From: Nostoc sp. LEGE 06077
Lineage (GTDB): Bacteria > Cyanobacteriota > Cyanobacteriia > Cyanobacteriales > Nostocaceae
Assembly (NCBI RefSeq): GCF_015207705.1
Contig: NZ_JADEWI010000008.1
Span: 124,001-188,000 of the forward strand
Reading direction: 5' to 3'
Length of the DNA stretch: 64,000 nucleotides
Numbering within the stretch: position 1 is the stretch's first letter; each line of letters begins with the position of its first letter. Positions 9,183 through 17,753 of this stretch are shown here, one piece after another. A program made the position numbers and the translations under genes. Under the pieces are notes generated by a model. The model saw nothing but the letters and a program-made list of their open reading frames with translations. It was not told the DNA's origin and searched no databases.

Positions 9183-9321
9183 AGAGGATGTCTGAATAAG
9201 TATCAAATATTTATTCTGATCCCCCTTAAATAAGGAGCCACTGCAACTTGGAGCAAGTGGCGTGGATTTAGAGGGATTGGCCAGTCTTAAATACAACACC
9301 AAAAAGTTTCAGACATCCTCT
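9183..9321. mobile_element. MITE-like element with terminal inverted repeats
   Basis: A 139-bp element bounded by AGAGGATGTCTGA and its exact inverse TCAGACATCCTCT. Inside is a second nested inverted pair (ATCCCCCTTAAAT near 9219 and GTGGATTTAGAGGGAT near 9261). There is no open reading frame of note. The layout is that of a non-autonomous miniature transposon mobilised in trans. No clear target-site duplication is seen. It lies between the RRM gene and rpsU. Confidence 0.7.
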
Positions 9322-9411
9322 AACAATTAGCTCTTCAAATTTCTGGTTTTATAGCAATTACCAATCAAAGGAGGTATGTCTTCCCTGGCCTCAATGACAA
9401 CGCTATAAAGC

Positions 9412-9726
9412 TTAGTAGCGGTTACGTCCGCCACCGCCACCGCCACCGTATCCGCCGCGACCACCACCAGAAGAACCTCTGTCTTCTCTGGGCTTGGCTT
9501 TGTTAACTTTGAGTCCACGACCCATCCATTCAGCACCATCAAGAGCTTCGATAGCAGCAGCTTCTTCAGCGTCTGTTCCCATTTCCACAAAAGCAAAGCC
9601 ACGCAGACGGCCTGTTTCCCGATCGGTAGGTACTTGTACCCGCTTTACAGTACCGTATTCTGCAAAAACGCCCTTGATATCATCTTCTGTAACATCATAA
9701 GAGAGGTTGCCTACATAAATTGACAT
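9412..9726 (-). CDS. Glycine-rich RRM RNA-binding protein (Rbp family)
   Basis: A 104-residue protein with one RNA-recognition motif (residues 1-80: RNP2 IYVGNL, RNP1 RGFAFVEM) and a Gly/Arg-rich tail (SSGGGRGGYGGGGGGGRNRY). Cyanobacterial Rbp proteins of this design bind U-rich RNA and many are cold-induced; glycine-rich-tailed members resemble Anabaena RbpA/B/C. The gene has a long untranslated upstream region, as is usual for cold-regulated rbp genes, and lies upstream of rpsU. Confidence 0.92.
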   Translation of the reverse strand: MSIYVGNLSYDVTEDDIKGVFAEYGTVKRVQVPTDRETGRLRGFAFVEMGTDAEEAAAIEALDGAEWMGRGLKVNKAKPREDRGSSGGGRGGYGGGGGGGRNRY

Positions 9727-10066
9727 TGATTATCTCCAAAATTCTTTAGTGTGTAGAGATTTAAATTTCGGAGAAAACTCTGTAAATACTAAAAGGTAAA
9801 AGCCTGTCAATACTAACAACAAAAATGCTCACCGAATTAACTCTCGTTTTCTAAGATGACATAGAAGACAATTTTCTGCATCCCGTAAAGAGAAGCATTA
9901 TTTGCACCTAGTATGGCAGACTATCCTCGTACTGACTACAGTCAAAGGATTACAGATCTCTTTACAAGCGCTTACCCCAACAAAAAACCTCGGTGTTAAG
10001 TACCAAGGAAATTAGGAGAAGCCCAAATAGCGATGAGTAATATAACGTAACTGAAGTTAAAAAATT
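9727..10066. other. Long leader/promoter region of the RRM gene
   Basis: This 340-nt stretch separates the RRM gene from psb34, both on the minus strand. No open reading frame is convincing. An RBS-like GGAGATAAT sits before the RRM ATG. Long 5' leaders are known for cold-regulated rbp genes, but I cannot fix a start site. Confidence 0.4.
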
Positions 10067-10237
10067 TTAGCTAACACCCAAGGCAACCAACACTAAAGCA
10101 GTAACGAGCAGGGTGACAACTGCACCTTGTAATTTGTAACGATTTTGCTTCTCTTGGTTGGGATATTCAGCGTAGTCAAGTTGGGGTTCAGTTGGGTAGT
10201 TATTCAAAATGCCGGTTCCGTTAATGGTGGTATACAT
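10067..10237 (-). CDS. psb34: Photosystem II assembly/accessory protein Psb34 (Ssl1498-type, HLIP-like)
   Basis: A 56-residue single-span protein. The N-terminus MYTTINGTGILNNYPTEP and the block YAEYPNQEKQNRYKLQGA, followed by one hydrophobic helix (VVTLLVTALVLVALGVS), match what I remember of the Ssl1498/Psb34 family. That protein binds PSII assembly intermediates (CP47 side) and competes with HLIPs. ATG 10237 is the only sensible start and TAA 10067-10069 the stop. The gene stands alone. Confidence 0.82.
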   Translation of the reverse strand: MYTTINGTGILNNYPTEPQLDYAEYPNQEKQNRYKLQGAVVTLLVTALVLVALGVS

Positions 10238-10607
10238 AGTTTTTTCTATATTTGTTACTTTATGTAAATCAATTTAATTTTATTGTTACAAATGGTCAGC
10301 AGCACTTGACAATCAGTAGTAAATACTATGCCTAAAATAAGCTTATCTAAGGATGATTGGAGTTTACTTGATGGCACAGGAGATGTAATTCACGACAAAC
10401 AAGCTAATTTTGAAATAACATCAAGTGTTTATGACTATTTTGGTGTAGTCATAGGATTACAATATAGACTGCACTCTGTTAGAATGCAGAACTGCGGCAT
10501 TCGCTCTCAGTCTTTGCGCTACTGCCCATCCCCCCTTCAAACCTTTGTGCGTCCGCCTAAGACTGATGCCGCCAGTGGCGACAGGCCGATGTTATTTACG
10601 GAGTTCT
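10238..10607. other. Divergent psb34/crhC-like intergenic region and helicase leader
   Basis: About 370 nt without a convincing gene. An in-frame stretch from 10328 can be translated but has no family features and probably reflects the long leader of the helicase mRNA. GTTACAAA at about 10285 and GTTACTTT near 10253 resemble HLR1 half-sites, possibly relevant to psb34, but no full repeat pair is present. Confidence 0.4.
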
Positions 10608-11930
10608 ATGTCTTTTTCTGATCTCGGCTTGTCCAATGAAATCATCCTTGCTGTCACCGAGCTAGGATACACTAAACCCACGCCAATCCAGATGCAGGCG
10701 ATTCCTGCTGTCTTGTCAGGGCGTGATTTGCTGGCTGGGGCGCAAACTGGGACTGGCAAAACTGCCAGCTTCACCTTGCCACTGTTGCAAAAGTTGTCGT
10801 CTGACAAAAGCGTTAAAAGCTCATCTAATGAAGGCTTCCCTATTCGGGCGCTGATTCTCACCCCGACTCGTGAATTAGCCGCACAGGTAGAGTTAAGTGT
10901 GCGGGAGTATGGCAAGTACCTAAAGTTGAACACGATGGCGATGTTTGGCGGAGTCAGCATTAATCCACAAAAAAAGCTGTTGAGGGGTCGAGTGGATATT
11001 CTGGTCGCTACTCCAGGGCGACTGCTAGACCATGTACAGCAACGGACAGTAAACCTGTCAAATATTGAGTTTTTAGTGCTGGATGAAGCAGACCGGATGT
11101 TGGATATGGGTTTTATTCGTGATATCCGCCGCATTCTCTCGCTTTTACCCAAGCAAAGACAAAACTTACTATTCTTCGCTACCTTCTCGGACAAAATCAA
11201 GGAACTAGCCACTGGGCTGCTAGATCACCCAGAGATGATCGAGGTGGCACGTCGTAATGTTACGGCCGACACTGTGACACAGAAGGTCTACAAAGTAGAC
11301 CGTGACAGAAAGTGCCAATTACTTGTTCAGCTGATTCGGCAAAATAACTGGTATCAAGTGCTAGTTTTCACGCGGACAAAGTATGGTGCTGATCGTCTGG
11401 TGAAGCAGTTGACCCAGGAGCGTATTCAAGCACTGGCTATCCACGGCAATAAGAGTCAGTCGGCGCGTACCCATGCTCTGGCAAAATTCAAGAACGACAG
11501 TTTACAGGTATTAGTGGCAACAGATATTGCAGCACGAGGTTTGGACATCAATGAACTGCCTCATGTGGTCAATTTCGATCTGCCCAATGTCCCAGAGGAT
11601 TATGTTCATCGTATCGGTCGCACTGGTCGCGCTGGTGCATCAGGTAAAGCGGTATCCTTAGTATGTGCCGATGAATACAATCTGTTGGCAGATATCGAAA
11701 CGCTGATTGAACAGCGATTACCGGTGGAAGTGGTTAGTGGCTTTGGAGTTAATGCACAAATCAAGCCTGAGCCAATTGTCGATGAACGCAAGCATAGACC
11801 CAAAGGGAGAAAGCGTCCAGATCGCTCTCACAGTAAACCGTTGCCACAAACATCAGCGAAAAAATCGTCCCGGCAAACGGTTAAAGGTAGTAAAAATTCT
11901 GATGAGCGTCCTGATACATCACATCGTTAG
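10608..11930 (+). CDS. crhC: DEAD-box RNA helicase, CrhC-like with FAT in place of SAT
   Basis: A 440-residue RhlE-type helicase. Motifs: Q-motif [22 protein letters not shown], Ia [63 protein letters not shown]. Motif III reads FAT where almost all family members have SAT. This is the reported hallmark of the cold-shock helicase CrhC of Anabaena. The start at 10608 (MSFSDLGLS) has ACGGAG upstream; upstream in-frame codons look non-coding. The C-terminal tail after residue 370 is basic and low-complexity ([17 protein letters not shown]). It sits 0.9 kb from a cold-type RRM gene. Confidence 0.85.
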   Translation: MSFSDLGLSNEIILAVTELGYTKPTPIQMQAIPAVLSGRDLLAGAQTGTGKTASFTLPLLQKLSSDKSVKSSSNEGFPIRALILTPTRELAAQVELSVREYGKYLKLNTMAMFGGVSINPQKKLLRGRVDILVATPGRLLDHVQQRTVNLSNIEFLVLDEADRMLDMGFIRDIRRILSLLPKQRQNLLFFATFSDKIKELATGLLDHPEMIEVARRNVTADTVTQKVYKVDRDRKCQLLVQLIRQNNWYQVLVFTRTKYGADRLVKQLTQERIQALAIHGNKSQSARTHALAKFKNDSLQVLVATDIAARGLDINELPHVVNFDLPNVPEDYVHRIGRTGRAGASGKAVSLVCADEYNLLADIETLIEQRLPVEVVSGFGVNAQIKPEPIVDERKHRPKGRKRPDRSHSKPLPQTSAKKSSRQTVKGSKNSDERPDTSHR

Positions 11931-11936
11931 GCTAAA

Positions 11937-12338
11937 TTATTTTAGCTTTAATCCCCGAACTATCAGCCGCAACCACAGCCATCCTAAGCCACTCCCCGTA
12001 AAATAATAGGTAAAATCTGCCCAAGTGAAGGCAGTGCCAAGTAACATTTTTCCCCACCAAAATGAACGTACCCAATTGAGGAATGGTGGATGCCACAATT
12101 GCATAAACTCTATCAAGGAAGTAATGACTAATACCCATAACGGGATTTGCCACACGGAAGCGCGAGTGGCTACAAATAAAAAGGCGAACAAACACCAAAA
12201 TATCTGATAAAAAATCCCGCCTACTTCTTGGTTTAACCACGAAATAGAATAGCGATAGTGGCTGTATAAAAGTCCAATAGGGAGGATAAGAGCTAGAGAG
12301 AGAATTGTTCGCCAGCGAATGCTGCTCAGGAGTGGCAT
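11937..12338 (-). CDS. DUF2809-like membrane protein
   Basis: A 133-residue protein with four predicted transmembrane helices. The LIEFMQLWHPPFLNWVR segment and the final GKMLLGTAFTWADFTYYFTGSGLGW helix resemble DUF2809 (YoaI/VanZ-like) proteins. An alternative frame over the same bases (to 12390) is a shadow. Function is unknown; VanZ-like membrane proteins are suspected of envelope roles. It is convergent with the helicase gene, with only 6 nt between stops. Confidence 0.7.
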   Translation of the reverse strand: MPLLSSIRWRTILSLALILPIGLLYSHYRYSISWLNQEVGGIFYQIFWCLFAFLFVATRASVWQIPLWVLVITSLIEFMQLWHPPFLNWVRSFWWGKMLLGTAFTWADFTYYFTGSGLGWLWLRLIVRGLKLK

Positions 12339-12482
12339 TATTTAGGGTTTCCCATAAATTATTTCTCCTCATAATATTCAAGATAGTCATTATCTGTCAC
12401 CTGATACCATTTTGTGGCAATAGATTAGACTTGTTGTCCAAATATTGAAAAGCAATAATTTTATGCCTCACGCAAAGAGGTA

Positions 12483-13064
12483 TTGGGTAAAACCGTTCTT
12501 GTTCGCGTAAGGTATGATGACACGCCTGTTGGTCTCCCCCCCAAACCATCCCCAGCACAGCAGAACCTACCAGCTACTTCTCCCAAGGTGATTGCTTCAA
12601 AAGAAACTAACACAGTTGTTGATCAAGCAAATCCTTTTACAATAGATATCTCATCTGAAAGGTTAGAGCAACTTGGAGTTTTAAAAGGTATCATCCCAAA
12701 TTTACCAACTCCCAAAGAATATACAGTCAAAATTGATGTGACTTACACTGGTCAACCCTACAATATCTACGAAGTATATCTAAATCTGCCCAATCAAGAC
12801 TCTAGCAGTGATATCAGTTCCTTCTTTGTTGACTGAATTTCTTTCTTTGTGCCACCTACTGATAAACCAGTCACCACAACTTTTAGTCCCGACATTACAG
12901 ATGAATTGATTGAACAGGTAAATAAAGGGCTTCTGCAAGTTGGTAGTAAAAATCTCACCCTTTCGATTCGCAAAATTTTTGGTAATGACAATAAGTCAGT
13001 GACATTTAAACGGATTGCGCTGTATGAAGAAGAACAACAAAAAATAGCAAATAACACTAATTGA
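12483..13064 (+). pseudogene. Decayed fragment resembling a tyrosinase C-terminal domain
   Basis: Two same-frame pieces (12483-12836 and 12849-13064) are split by an in-frame TGA at 12834-12836; reading through gives SFFVD-stop-ISFFVPP. Piece one has YTGQPYNIYEVYLNLP and piece two has TTFSPDITDELIEQV, LTLSIRK and SVTFKRIALYEEE, which match in order the C-terminal jelly-roll segment found after the copper domain of bacterial tyrosinase/polyphenol-oxidase proteins. The copper-binding core is absent. There is no ATG; a TTG at 12483 is the only start. Most likely a gene remnant. The family assignment is pattern-based. Confidence 0.5.
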
Positions 13065-13141
13065 CAATAAGTTCAGCAAATTACCGCTGCGTTTTATAGA
13101 TTATTGGATTCGTTATTCTCGATTGAATTTAGTAGCGACAA

Positions 13142-13228
13142 TCGTATCTTGGTTTTGCTACAGACGATAAATCAGTAATCATTGAACGGATTGTAATTGC
13201 CATTGAATATTTGGTTGAAATAATTTAG
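13142..13228 (+). pseudogene. Second short remnant similar to the preceding fragment
   Basis: In a different frame from the fragment before it, 29 codons read ...GFATDDKSVIIERIVIAIEYLVE, resembling the end of the preceding piece (GNDNKSVTFKRIALYEEEQ). This suggests a partial duplication followed by decay. No start codon or RBS is present. Confidence 0.35.
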
Positions 13229-13258
13229 ATGGCTCAACCTGATAAAAAGTTGAGCCAT
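13229..13258. terminator. Hairpin downstream of ald
   Basis: ATGGCTCAAC pairs exactly with GTTGAGCCAT around a 10-nt loop. It lies 11 nt past the ald stop on the minus strand and after the pseudogene on the plus strand, so it can serve either. Confidence 0.6.
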
Positions 13259-13268
13259 TTATGTTTAG

Positions 13269-14360
13269 CTAATTTACCAAATCAGGAAATACTTCTTGCA
13301 CCGCCGGATGTACAAGGCGATGATTCTGGACGTTGACACCTTTGGCTAAGGATGGGTTAACATCTAGGGCTTTGATGCCTAGATTTGCTAACTGGACAAC
13401 ATAAGGTAATGTGCTGTTGTTGAGGGCTTGAGCTGATGTCCAAGGTACTGCTCCTGGCATATTAGGAACGCCGTAATGTACCACACCTTCTTCGATGTAT
13501 ACGGGGTTTGTATGGGAAGTAGCGTGTAAGGTTTCCACACAACCGCCTTGGTCAACTGCAACATCAACAATTACTGACCCAGGCTGCATTTGTTTGACTA
13601 ATTCGCGAGATACTAAAATTGGCGCTCTGCGCCCTAGGACTAAAACAGCACCGATAAGTAAGTCAGCTTCTTTAACCGCAGCTTCTATGTGGGCGGAGTT
13701 ACTATAAAGTAATTCAACTCTAGAACCGAACAAAGTTTCTAAATAAGATAAACGTTCTACATTTACATCTAAAATCTGCACAGTCGCACCCATCCCCACA
13801 GCAATTTTCGCTGCTTCTGTGCCGACTACACCACCGCCTAAAATTACAACTTTACCTGCTTTAACACCAGGAACACCGCCTAAAAGGACTCCTCTACCAC
13901 CTTGCTGACGTTCTAGGAATCTCGCGCCAAACTGCACTGATAGGCGACCTGCTATGACACTCATAGGTGTGAGTAGGGGTAGTCTGTTAGGGCCAGGTTG
14001 TTCGACAGTTTCGTAGGCGATCGCACAGGTGCCACAATCAATTAGATGCTCGGTTAATTTGCGATCGGCTGCCAAATGCAAATATGTAAACAATATTTGC
14101 CCTTTTTGCAAAAATTTATATTCGCTTGATAGCGGCTCTTTGACTTTAACTACTAATTCTCGATTCCAAGCTGCTTCTGCGGCAGAGACAATTTCTGCAC
14201 CAGCACTGATGTAATCTGCATCTGTAAAACCAGCACCATTACCTGCTTGTGTCTGGACAAAAATCTTATGCCCATTTTCGTGTAACACTCGCACACTAGA
14301 AGGACTTAAACCTACTCGAAACTCTTGGTCTTTCGTTTCTTTGGGAACGCCAATTTCCAT
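13269..14360 (-). CDS. ald: Alanine dehydrogenase
   Basis: A 363-residue NAD-dependent enzyme converting L-alanine to pyruvate and ammonium. The N-terminus [20 protein letters not shown] is the AlaDH/PNT signature, [13 protein letters not shown] carries the substrate-site His, and the NAD domain has [18 protein letters not shown]. Length is standard. In heterocystous species alanine dehydrogenase supports nitrogen-fixing growth, consistent with the rest of the window. The gene is monocistronic and divergent from the HLIP gene. Confidence 0.95.
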   Translation of the reverse strand: MEIGVPKETKDQEFRVGLSPSSVRVLHENGHKIFVQTQAGNGAGFTDADYISAGAEIVSAAEAAWNRELVVKVKEPLSSEYKFLQKGQILFTYLHLAADRKLTEHLIDCGTCAIAYETVEQPGPNRLPLLTPMSVIAGRLSVQFGARFLERQQGGRGVLLGGVPGVKAGKVVILGGGVVGTEAAKIAVGMGATVQILDVNVERLSYLETLFGSRVELLYSNSAHIEAAVKEADLLIGAVLVLGRRAPILVSRELVKQMQPGSVIVDVAVDQGGCVETLHATSHTNPVYIEEGVVHYGVPNMPGAVPWTSAQALNNSTLPYVVQLANLGIKALDVNPSLAKGVNVQNHRLVHPAVQEVFPDLVN

Positions 14361-14670
14361 ATAACGCCTCTGATGAATTTTTGGTTTAATTTAGCCTGCC
14401 AGTCTCGGACTGACACTTCCGTATTAGATATAGCTATCTACAACCTTAGTTTTCCCTTTCACGGTAACAAAGCTGAAAACTCTTACCCTTGACTATTGCC
14501 ATAGTTGACTACAATATATAAAGAATAATTACAAATTGTTAAACGAGCATTGGCACAGCCACATTTGAGAAGCTGCTAGAGCTTTCAAGTTCTCTTGCTC
14601 AAACCTTACAAAAGTGCTGATTTAACGTTTTACATTCAAGTCCCGTTTGCCGAACAGAGGTTTTTTGAAC
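14361..14670. promoter_or_regulatory. Divergent ald/HLIP promoter region with an HLR1-like repeat
   Basis: A 310-nt region between divergent genes. ATTACAAA-TT-GTTAAAC at 14528-14544 approximates the HLR1 direct repeat bound by RpaB in high-light genes, but the second half-site deviates (TTAAA for TTACA). A TATATAAAG run at 14515-14523 could be a -10 region. The assignment is tentative. Confidence 0.35.
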
Positions 14671-14841
14671 ATGACACAACCACAACCAACAGTTACACCC
14701 AAACTAGAAGATCCCAAATTTGGTTTTAATGAATATGCCGAACGCCTGAATGGTCGGGCGGCGATGATTGGCTTCGGCTTAATGGTTGTCATTGAATACC
14801 TCACCAATCAAGGTGTGTTATCTTGGCTCGGTCTCAAGTAG
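14671..14841 (+). CDS. High light-inducible protein (HLIP, single-helix CAB-like)
   Basis: A 56-residue thylakoid protein. The chlorophyll-binding CAB motif is ERLNGRAAMIGFGLMV (ExxNGRxAMxGF), within one transmembrane helix. The N-terminus is soluble and Pro/Gln-rich (TQPQPTVTPKLEDPKFGFNEYA). HLIPs bind chlorophyll and carotenoid and protect PSII assembly intermediates. I start at ATG 14671; an upstream in-frame start at 14647 adds eight unrelated residues. The second photoprotective small protein of this window, with psb34. Confidence 0.92.
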   Translation: MTQPQPTVTPKLEDPKFGFNEYAERLNGRAAMIGFGLMVVIEYLTNQGVLSWLGLK

Positions 14842-14867
14842 TCACGACTTACATCCAACGGTGAGTT

Positions 14868-14922
14868 GTTGATATTGGGTGTAAGAGTTTTGCTAGTTCA
14901 CATCCCTACACCCAATATCAAC
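14868..14922 (+). terminator. Long inverted repeat after the HLIP gene
   Basis: GTTGATATTGGGTGTA (14868-14883) is the exact inverse of TACACCCAATATCAAC (14907-14922), a 16-bp stem with a 23-nt loop, 26 nt past the HLIP stop. There is no U-run, so it may stabilise the mRNA 3' end rather than terminate alone. Confidence 0.6.
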
Positions 14923-15006
14923 CCTTGATTCTTGCTATCACAAGATCAGCAGTAGTACTGCTGCCACAACGCAGAAGCTTGTAAGTTGTAAGCTAGTAAG
15001 TAGAAC

Positions 15007-15043
15007 AGTGTTAACCAGTTGGTATGTTCATCTGGTTAACACT
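15007..15043. repeat. 12-bp inverted repeat
   Basis: AGTGTTAACCAG and CTGGTTAACACT form a 12-bp stem with a 13-nt loop followed by TTCTCC. A second terminator-like hairpin in the same gap. Confidence 0.55.
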
Positions 15044-15241
15044 TTCTCCAGAGAACTATCTCGTAAGATTTGCTGTCTATAACTTTGTAGGGTGGCAAAT
15101 ATGCTAGAAGGCTAATTGTTACACTTCCTCACCTACTGATAAAAATTATAATATTTAGATGTCTTTTTTATAAAGGGCAAGGCACAGGTGAGGTATTCTC
15201 GGTAAACTGACACAAAGGTGATTTGGATAAACCAAGCTGTG

Positions 15242-15535
15242 ATGAATGCTGCATTACCTCGTTTTTTGAAATCAGCCTACAGAAAAGAGCCAATTATCAG
15301 TATCTTGATAACGATGGGCGTAGTAGATGCTGTGATTGGTGGATTTGATGATAGTTGGTCATTGTTAGCTCTTGGGTTAGGAACAGCAGGTATCAGTCTC
15401 GCCTTTAAGTTGTGGCGAATGCAGCAGCATCGCCCAATACCAGAGGAACCAGTGGTACAACATTACTTACCTTCTCGTTCGTCTAGTCCGACGCTACCGA
15501 TACTGACTGTTACCAAGAAAAAACCACCCCGTTAA
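15242..15535 (+). CDS. Small membrane protein of unknown function
   Basis: From ATG 15242 the product is 97 residues, with two adjacent hydrophobic segments (IISILITMGVVDAVIGG and SLLALGLGTAGISLAFKLW) forming a hairpin in the membrane, then a Pro/Ser-rich basic tail ending in KKKPPR. A GTG at 15218 could extend it by eight residues. I recognise no family; similar two-helix proteins are common in cyanobacterial genomes. A monocistronic gene. Confidence 0.6.
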   Translation: MNAALPRFLKSAYRKEPIISILITMGVVDAVIGGFDDSWSLLALGLGTAGISLAFKLWRMQQHRPIPEEPVVQHYLPSRSSSPTLPILTVTKKKPPR

Positions 15536-15620
15536 CTTAGTGCTAAGTGCTGAGTCGGAAATGTTGAGTCACAATTGGGAAATAAATTGACTTAACTATT
15601 GAAACAGTGAGGAAAAACTT

Positions 15621-16691
15621 GTGAGGAGTGAGGGAAAAATAGGGAGTGGCTCTCAGCTACGCCCATATATTGTTTTGGCATTTATGGCAGCATTGACTCT
15701 GCCAGTAGCTATTTGGCAAAATTCTGAGCTTGATACTGCTCATGCAGCGATCGCCCAAATACCAGATTCCCAAACTCGCACTAACTTTGCTAATCCCCAG
15801 CTAATTTATAGCTTGGTGGGACACGCCGGAACTGTTAAATCTCTAGCTTTTAGTCCAGATGGCAAAATTCTCGCCAGTGGTGGAGCCGAAAATGATGGTG
15901 CAATTCGCTTATGGAACCCTTTAACTGGCAAAAGGTTAGCGAATAGTAAAGCACATAAAACATCTGTAGAATCTTTGGTGATTGCACCTAATGGTCAAAC
16001 CCTAGTTAGTTGTAGTACTGACCACACAATTAATCTTTGGAATCTGAAAAATAATAAATTTCGTCGTTCTTTTGTCGGACATACTAGTAATGTCTTATCT
16101 TTAGCTGTATCGCCTGATAGTAAAGTTCTTGTCAGTGGGGCTTTAGACGGAATTCGGGTGTGGGATTTGTTACAGCAACGCCCGTTGACCACACTCATCA
16201 AAGTTAGTGACTCAATTTATACAGTGGCAATAAGTCCAGATGGACAGACTGTCGCTAGTGGAGATAATAAAGGCAAAATCAAGCTTTGGGACTTGCAGAC
16301 GGGAAAATTAATTCGGGCATTTTCAGCACATTCCCAAGCTGTGAACTCTGTAGCTTTTACACCAGATGGTACAACCTTAATCAGTGCCAGCCGCGATCGC
16401 ACCATCAAAATTTGGAATATCCAATCAAAGAGCTTAGTCCGTATCCTCAAAGGACATAATAACTGGGTAAATGCGATCGCCATCAACCCCAACGGCCAAA
16501 CCCTAGCCAGTGCTGGTAGAGATGGGATTAAATTGTGGGATTTAACTACAGGCGAGTTATTAAATACACTTTATGGGCATAGTGATTGGGTCAGTGCGAT
16601 CGCTTTTAGTCCTGATGGGCAACTTTTAGCTAGTGGTGGTTTTGACGGCAGAGTCAACATTTGGGGAACCATCCGACCAAAACGTAACTAA
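15621..16691 (+). CDS. WD40-repeat protein with N-terminal membrane anchor or signal
   Basis: A 356-residue protein starting at GTG 15621 (GTGAGGAAAA lies a few bases upstream). Residues 14-32 are hydrophobic (YIVLAFMAALTLPVAIW), so it is exported or anchored. After this come seven WD40 units, visible as GHAGTVKSLAFSPDGK, KTSVESLVIAPNGQ, GHTSNVLSLAVSPDSK, SDSIYTVAISPDGQ, AHSQAVNSVAFTPDGT, GHNNWVNAIAINPNGQ and GHSDWVSAIAFSPDGQ, each with an IRLW/IKIW end. Seven units make one complete propeller, a protein-interaction scaffold. No enzymatic domain is present. Confidence 0.9.
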   Translation: MRSEGKIGSGSQLRPYIVLAFMAALTLPVAIWQNSELDTAHAAIAQIPDSQTRTNFANPQLIYSLVGHAGTVKSLAFSPDGKILASGGAENDGAIRLWNPLTGKRLANSKAHKTSVESLVIAPNGQTLVSCSTDHTINLWNLKNNKFRRSFVGHTSNVLSLAVSPDSKVLVSGALDGIRVWDLLQQRPLTTLIKVSDSIYTVAISPDGQTVASGDNKGKIKLWDLQTGKLIRAFSAHSQAVNSVAFTPDGTTLISASRDRTIKIWNIQSKSLVRILKGHNNWVNAIAINPNGQTLASAGRDGIKLWDLTTGELLNTLYGHSDWVSAIAFSPDGQLLASGGFDGRVNIWGTIRPKRN

Positions 16692-16693
16692 GG

Positions 16694-16810
16694 AGGCAGG
16701 AGGAAGAAGGCAGGAGGCAGGAGGTAATCCCCATAAATAAATTTTCAAGACAGAGGTAAGAATTATTTGCCAAAACCTTCTGCCTCCTGCCCTCTGCCTT
16801 TCTTTGGTAA
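16694..16810. repeat. Purine-rich GGAGGCA repeats with a complementary arm
   Basis: GGAGGCAGGAGG units at 16694-16725 recur in inverse orientation at 16780-16802 (TGCCTCCTGCC). They can fold into a long imperfect hairpin after the WD40 gene. This is a familiar Nostoc intergenic motif. Confidence 0.5.
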
Positions 16811-16917
16811 ATTGCCTAAATCTTGTTTGTAACAAAATCTGTAACAGCAATGGTATTTGAACTTTTACTCGACTAGATTGGGGAAAAATCTCCGGGTAAT
16901 CCCTGAATATAGGGGTA

Positions 16918-17739
16918 ATGTTGCTGAAAGATATACGGGACTATCAAATTCTATTTCTGGGTTCATTTCTGGCCTTGGGAATTGGCACAAGGGACTGGAC
17001 ACTGCGACCAGAAATGATTGCTGTGGCGATCGCATCTTGTTTATCAACCCAGTGGATATTGTCACTGGTGAAGAGGAAAGAACAAAAGCTAAATCTGCGT
17101 AGTGCGTTGATTACTGCCCTTGGACTCAGCTTACTATTGCGGGTTGACCATTGGGCAACAATGGCATTAGCCGCAGTCAGTGCGATCGCTAGTAAATTTT
17201 TCTTGAAAGTAGGCGATAAACATTTCTTCAATCCAGCCAATTTTGGCATCATCACAGTCTTAACTCTCACCTCCGATGCTTGGGTATCACCAGGACAGTG
17301 GGGCGAAGAATGGTGGTATGGGCTGTTATTTGCCGGGACTGGCGGCCTGATTCTGCAAAGAGTTGGTCGTTGGGATACCACGGTAGCTTTTTTAGGTTCC
17401 TACTCTCTGCTAGAAGCCATCCGCAACCTCTATTTAGGTTGGACTTGGGATGTGTATTGGCATCGGTTAATGAGTGGTTCCTTGCTGCTGTTTGCCTTGT
17501 TTATGGTGACAGATCCGCGTTCCATTCCCAACGCCAAAAGCGGGCGGGTAGTTTGGGCTATCTGTATCGCCAGCTTAACTTTCATCCTGAGAAATAATTT
17601 CTTCGTTTCCACAGCGGTGTTTTGGGCATTATTTACCCTTGCACCGTTGACCATTGTGATTGATTGGCTCTGGTCATCTCCCAGATTTTCTTGGCTAGAA
17701 GCTAGGGAAGAAGATAAAACTCAAAACTCAGCACTTTAA
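16918..17739 (+). CDS. RnfD/NqrB-family membrane protein
   Basis: A 273-residue protein with about eight transmembrane helices. GDKHFFNPANFGIITVLTL and the late block SGSLLLFALFMVTDPRSIP ... LAPLTIVIDWLW match the RnfD/NqrB membrane fold, the flavin-bearing subunit of sodium- or proton-pumping NADH/ferredoxin oxidoreductases. No other rnf/nqr subunit gene is near, so it is not part of a full complex here. I cannot identify the flavin-attaching Thr with confidence. It is followed after 14 nt by the DUF2330 gene, implying one operon. Confidence 0.8.
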   Translation: MLLKDIRDYQILFLGSFLALGIGTRDWTLRPEMIAVAIASCLSTQWILSLVKRKEQKLNLRSALITALGLSLLLRVDHWATMALAAVSAIASKFFLKVGDKHFFNPANFGIITVLTLTSDAWVSPGQWGEEWWYGLLFAGTGGLILQRVGRWDTTVAFLGSYSLLEAIRNLYLGWTWDVYWHRLMSGSLLLFALFMVTDPRSIPNAKSGRVVWAICIASLTFILRNNFFVSTAVFWALFTLAPLTIVIDWLWSSPRFSWLEAREEDKTQNSAL

Positions 17740-17753
17740 AAAAGAGGTATAAA

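Larger units (their letters stand above)
14842..15241. other. Intergenic region with two hairpins
   Basis: A 400-nt gap with no gene seen. It holds the two inverted repeats listed separately and otherwise AT-rich sequence. The promoter of the next gene should lie at 15100-15220 (a TATAATATT run near 15147). Confidence 0.4.

Noticed and set aside
9120-9302. 60-codon minus-strand frame within the MITE-like element
   Set aside because: It crosses the element and its inverted repeats; composition is not protein-like.
10328-10621. 97-codon open frame ahead of the helicase gene
   Set aside because: It overlaps the helicase start out of frame, has no family features and probably reflects the leader region.
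11932-12390. 152-codon frame overlapping the DUF2809-like gene
   Set aside because: The 133-residue frame shows consistent membrane helices and family text; this one is a shadow.
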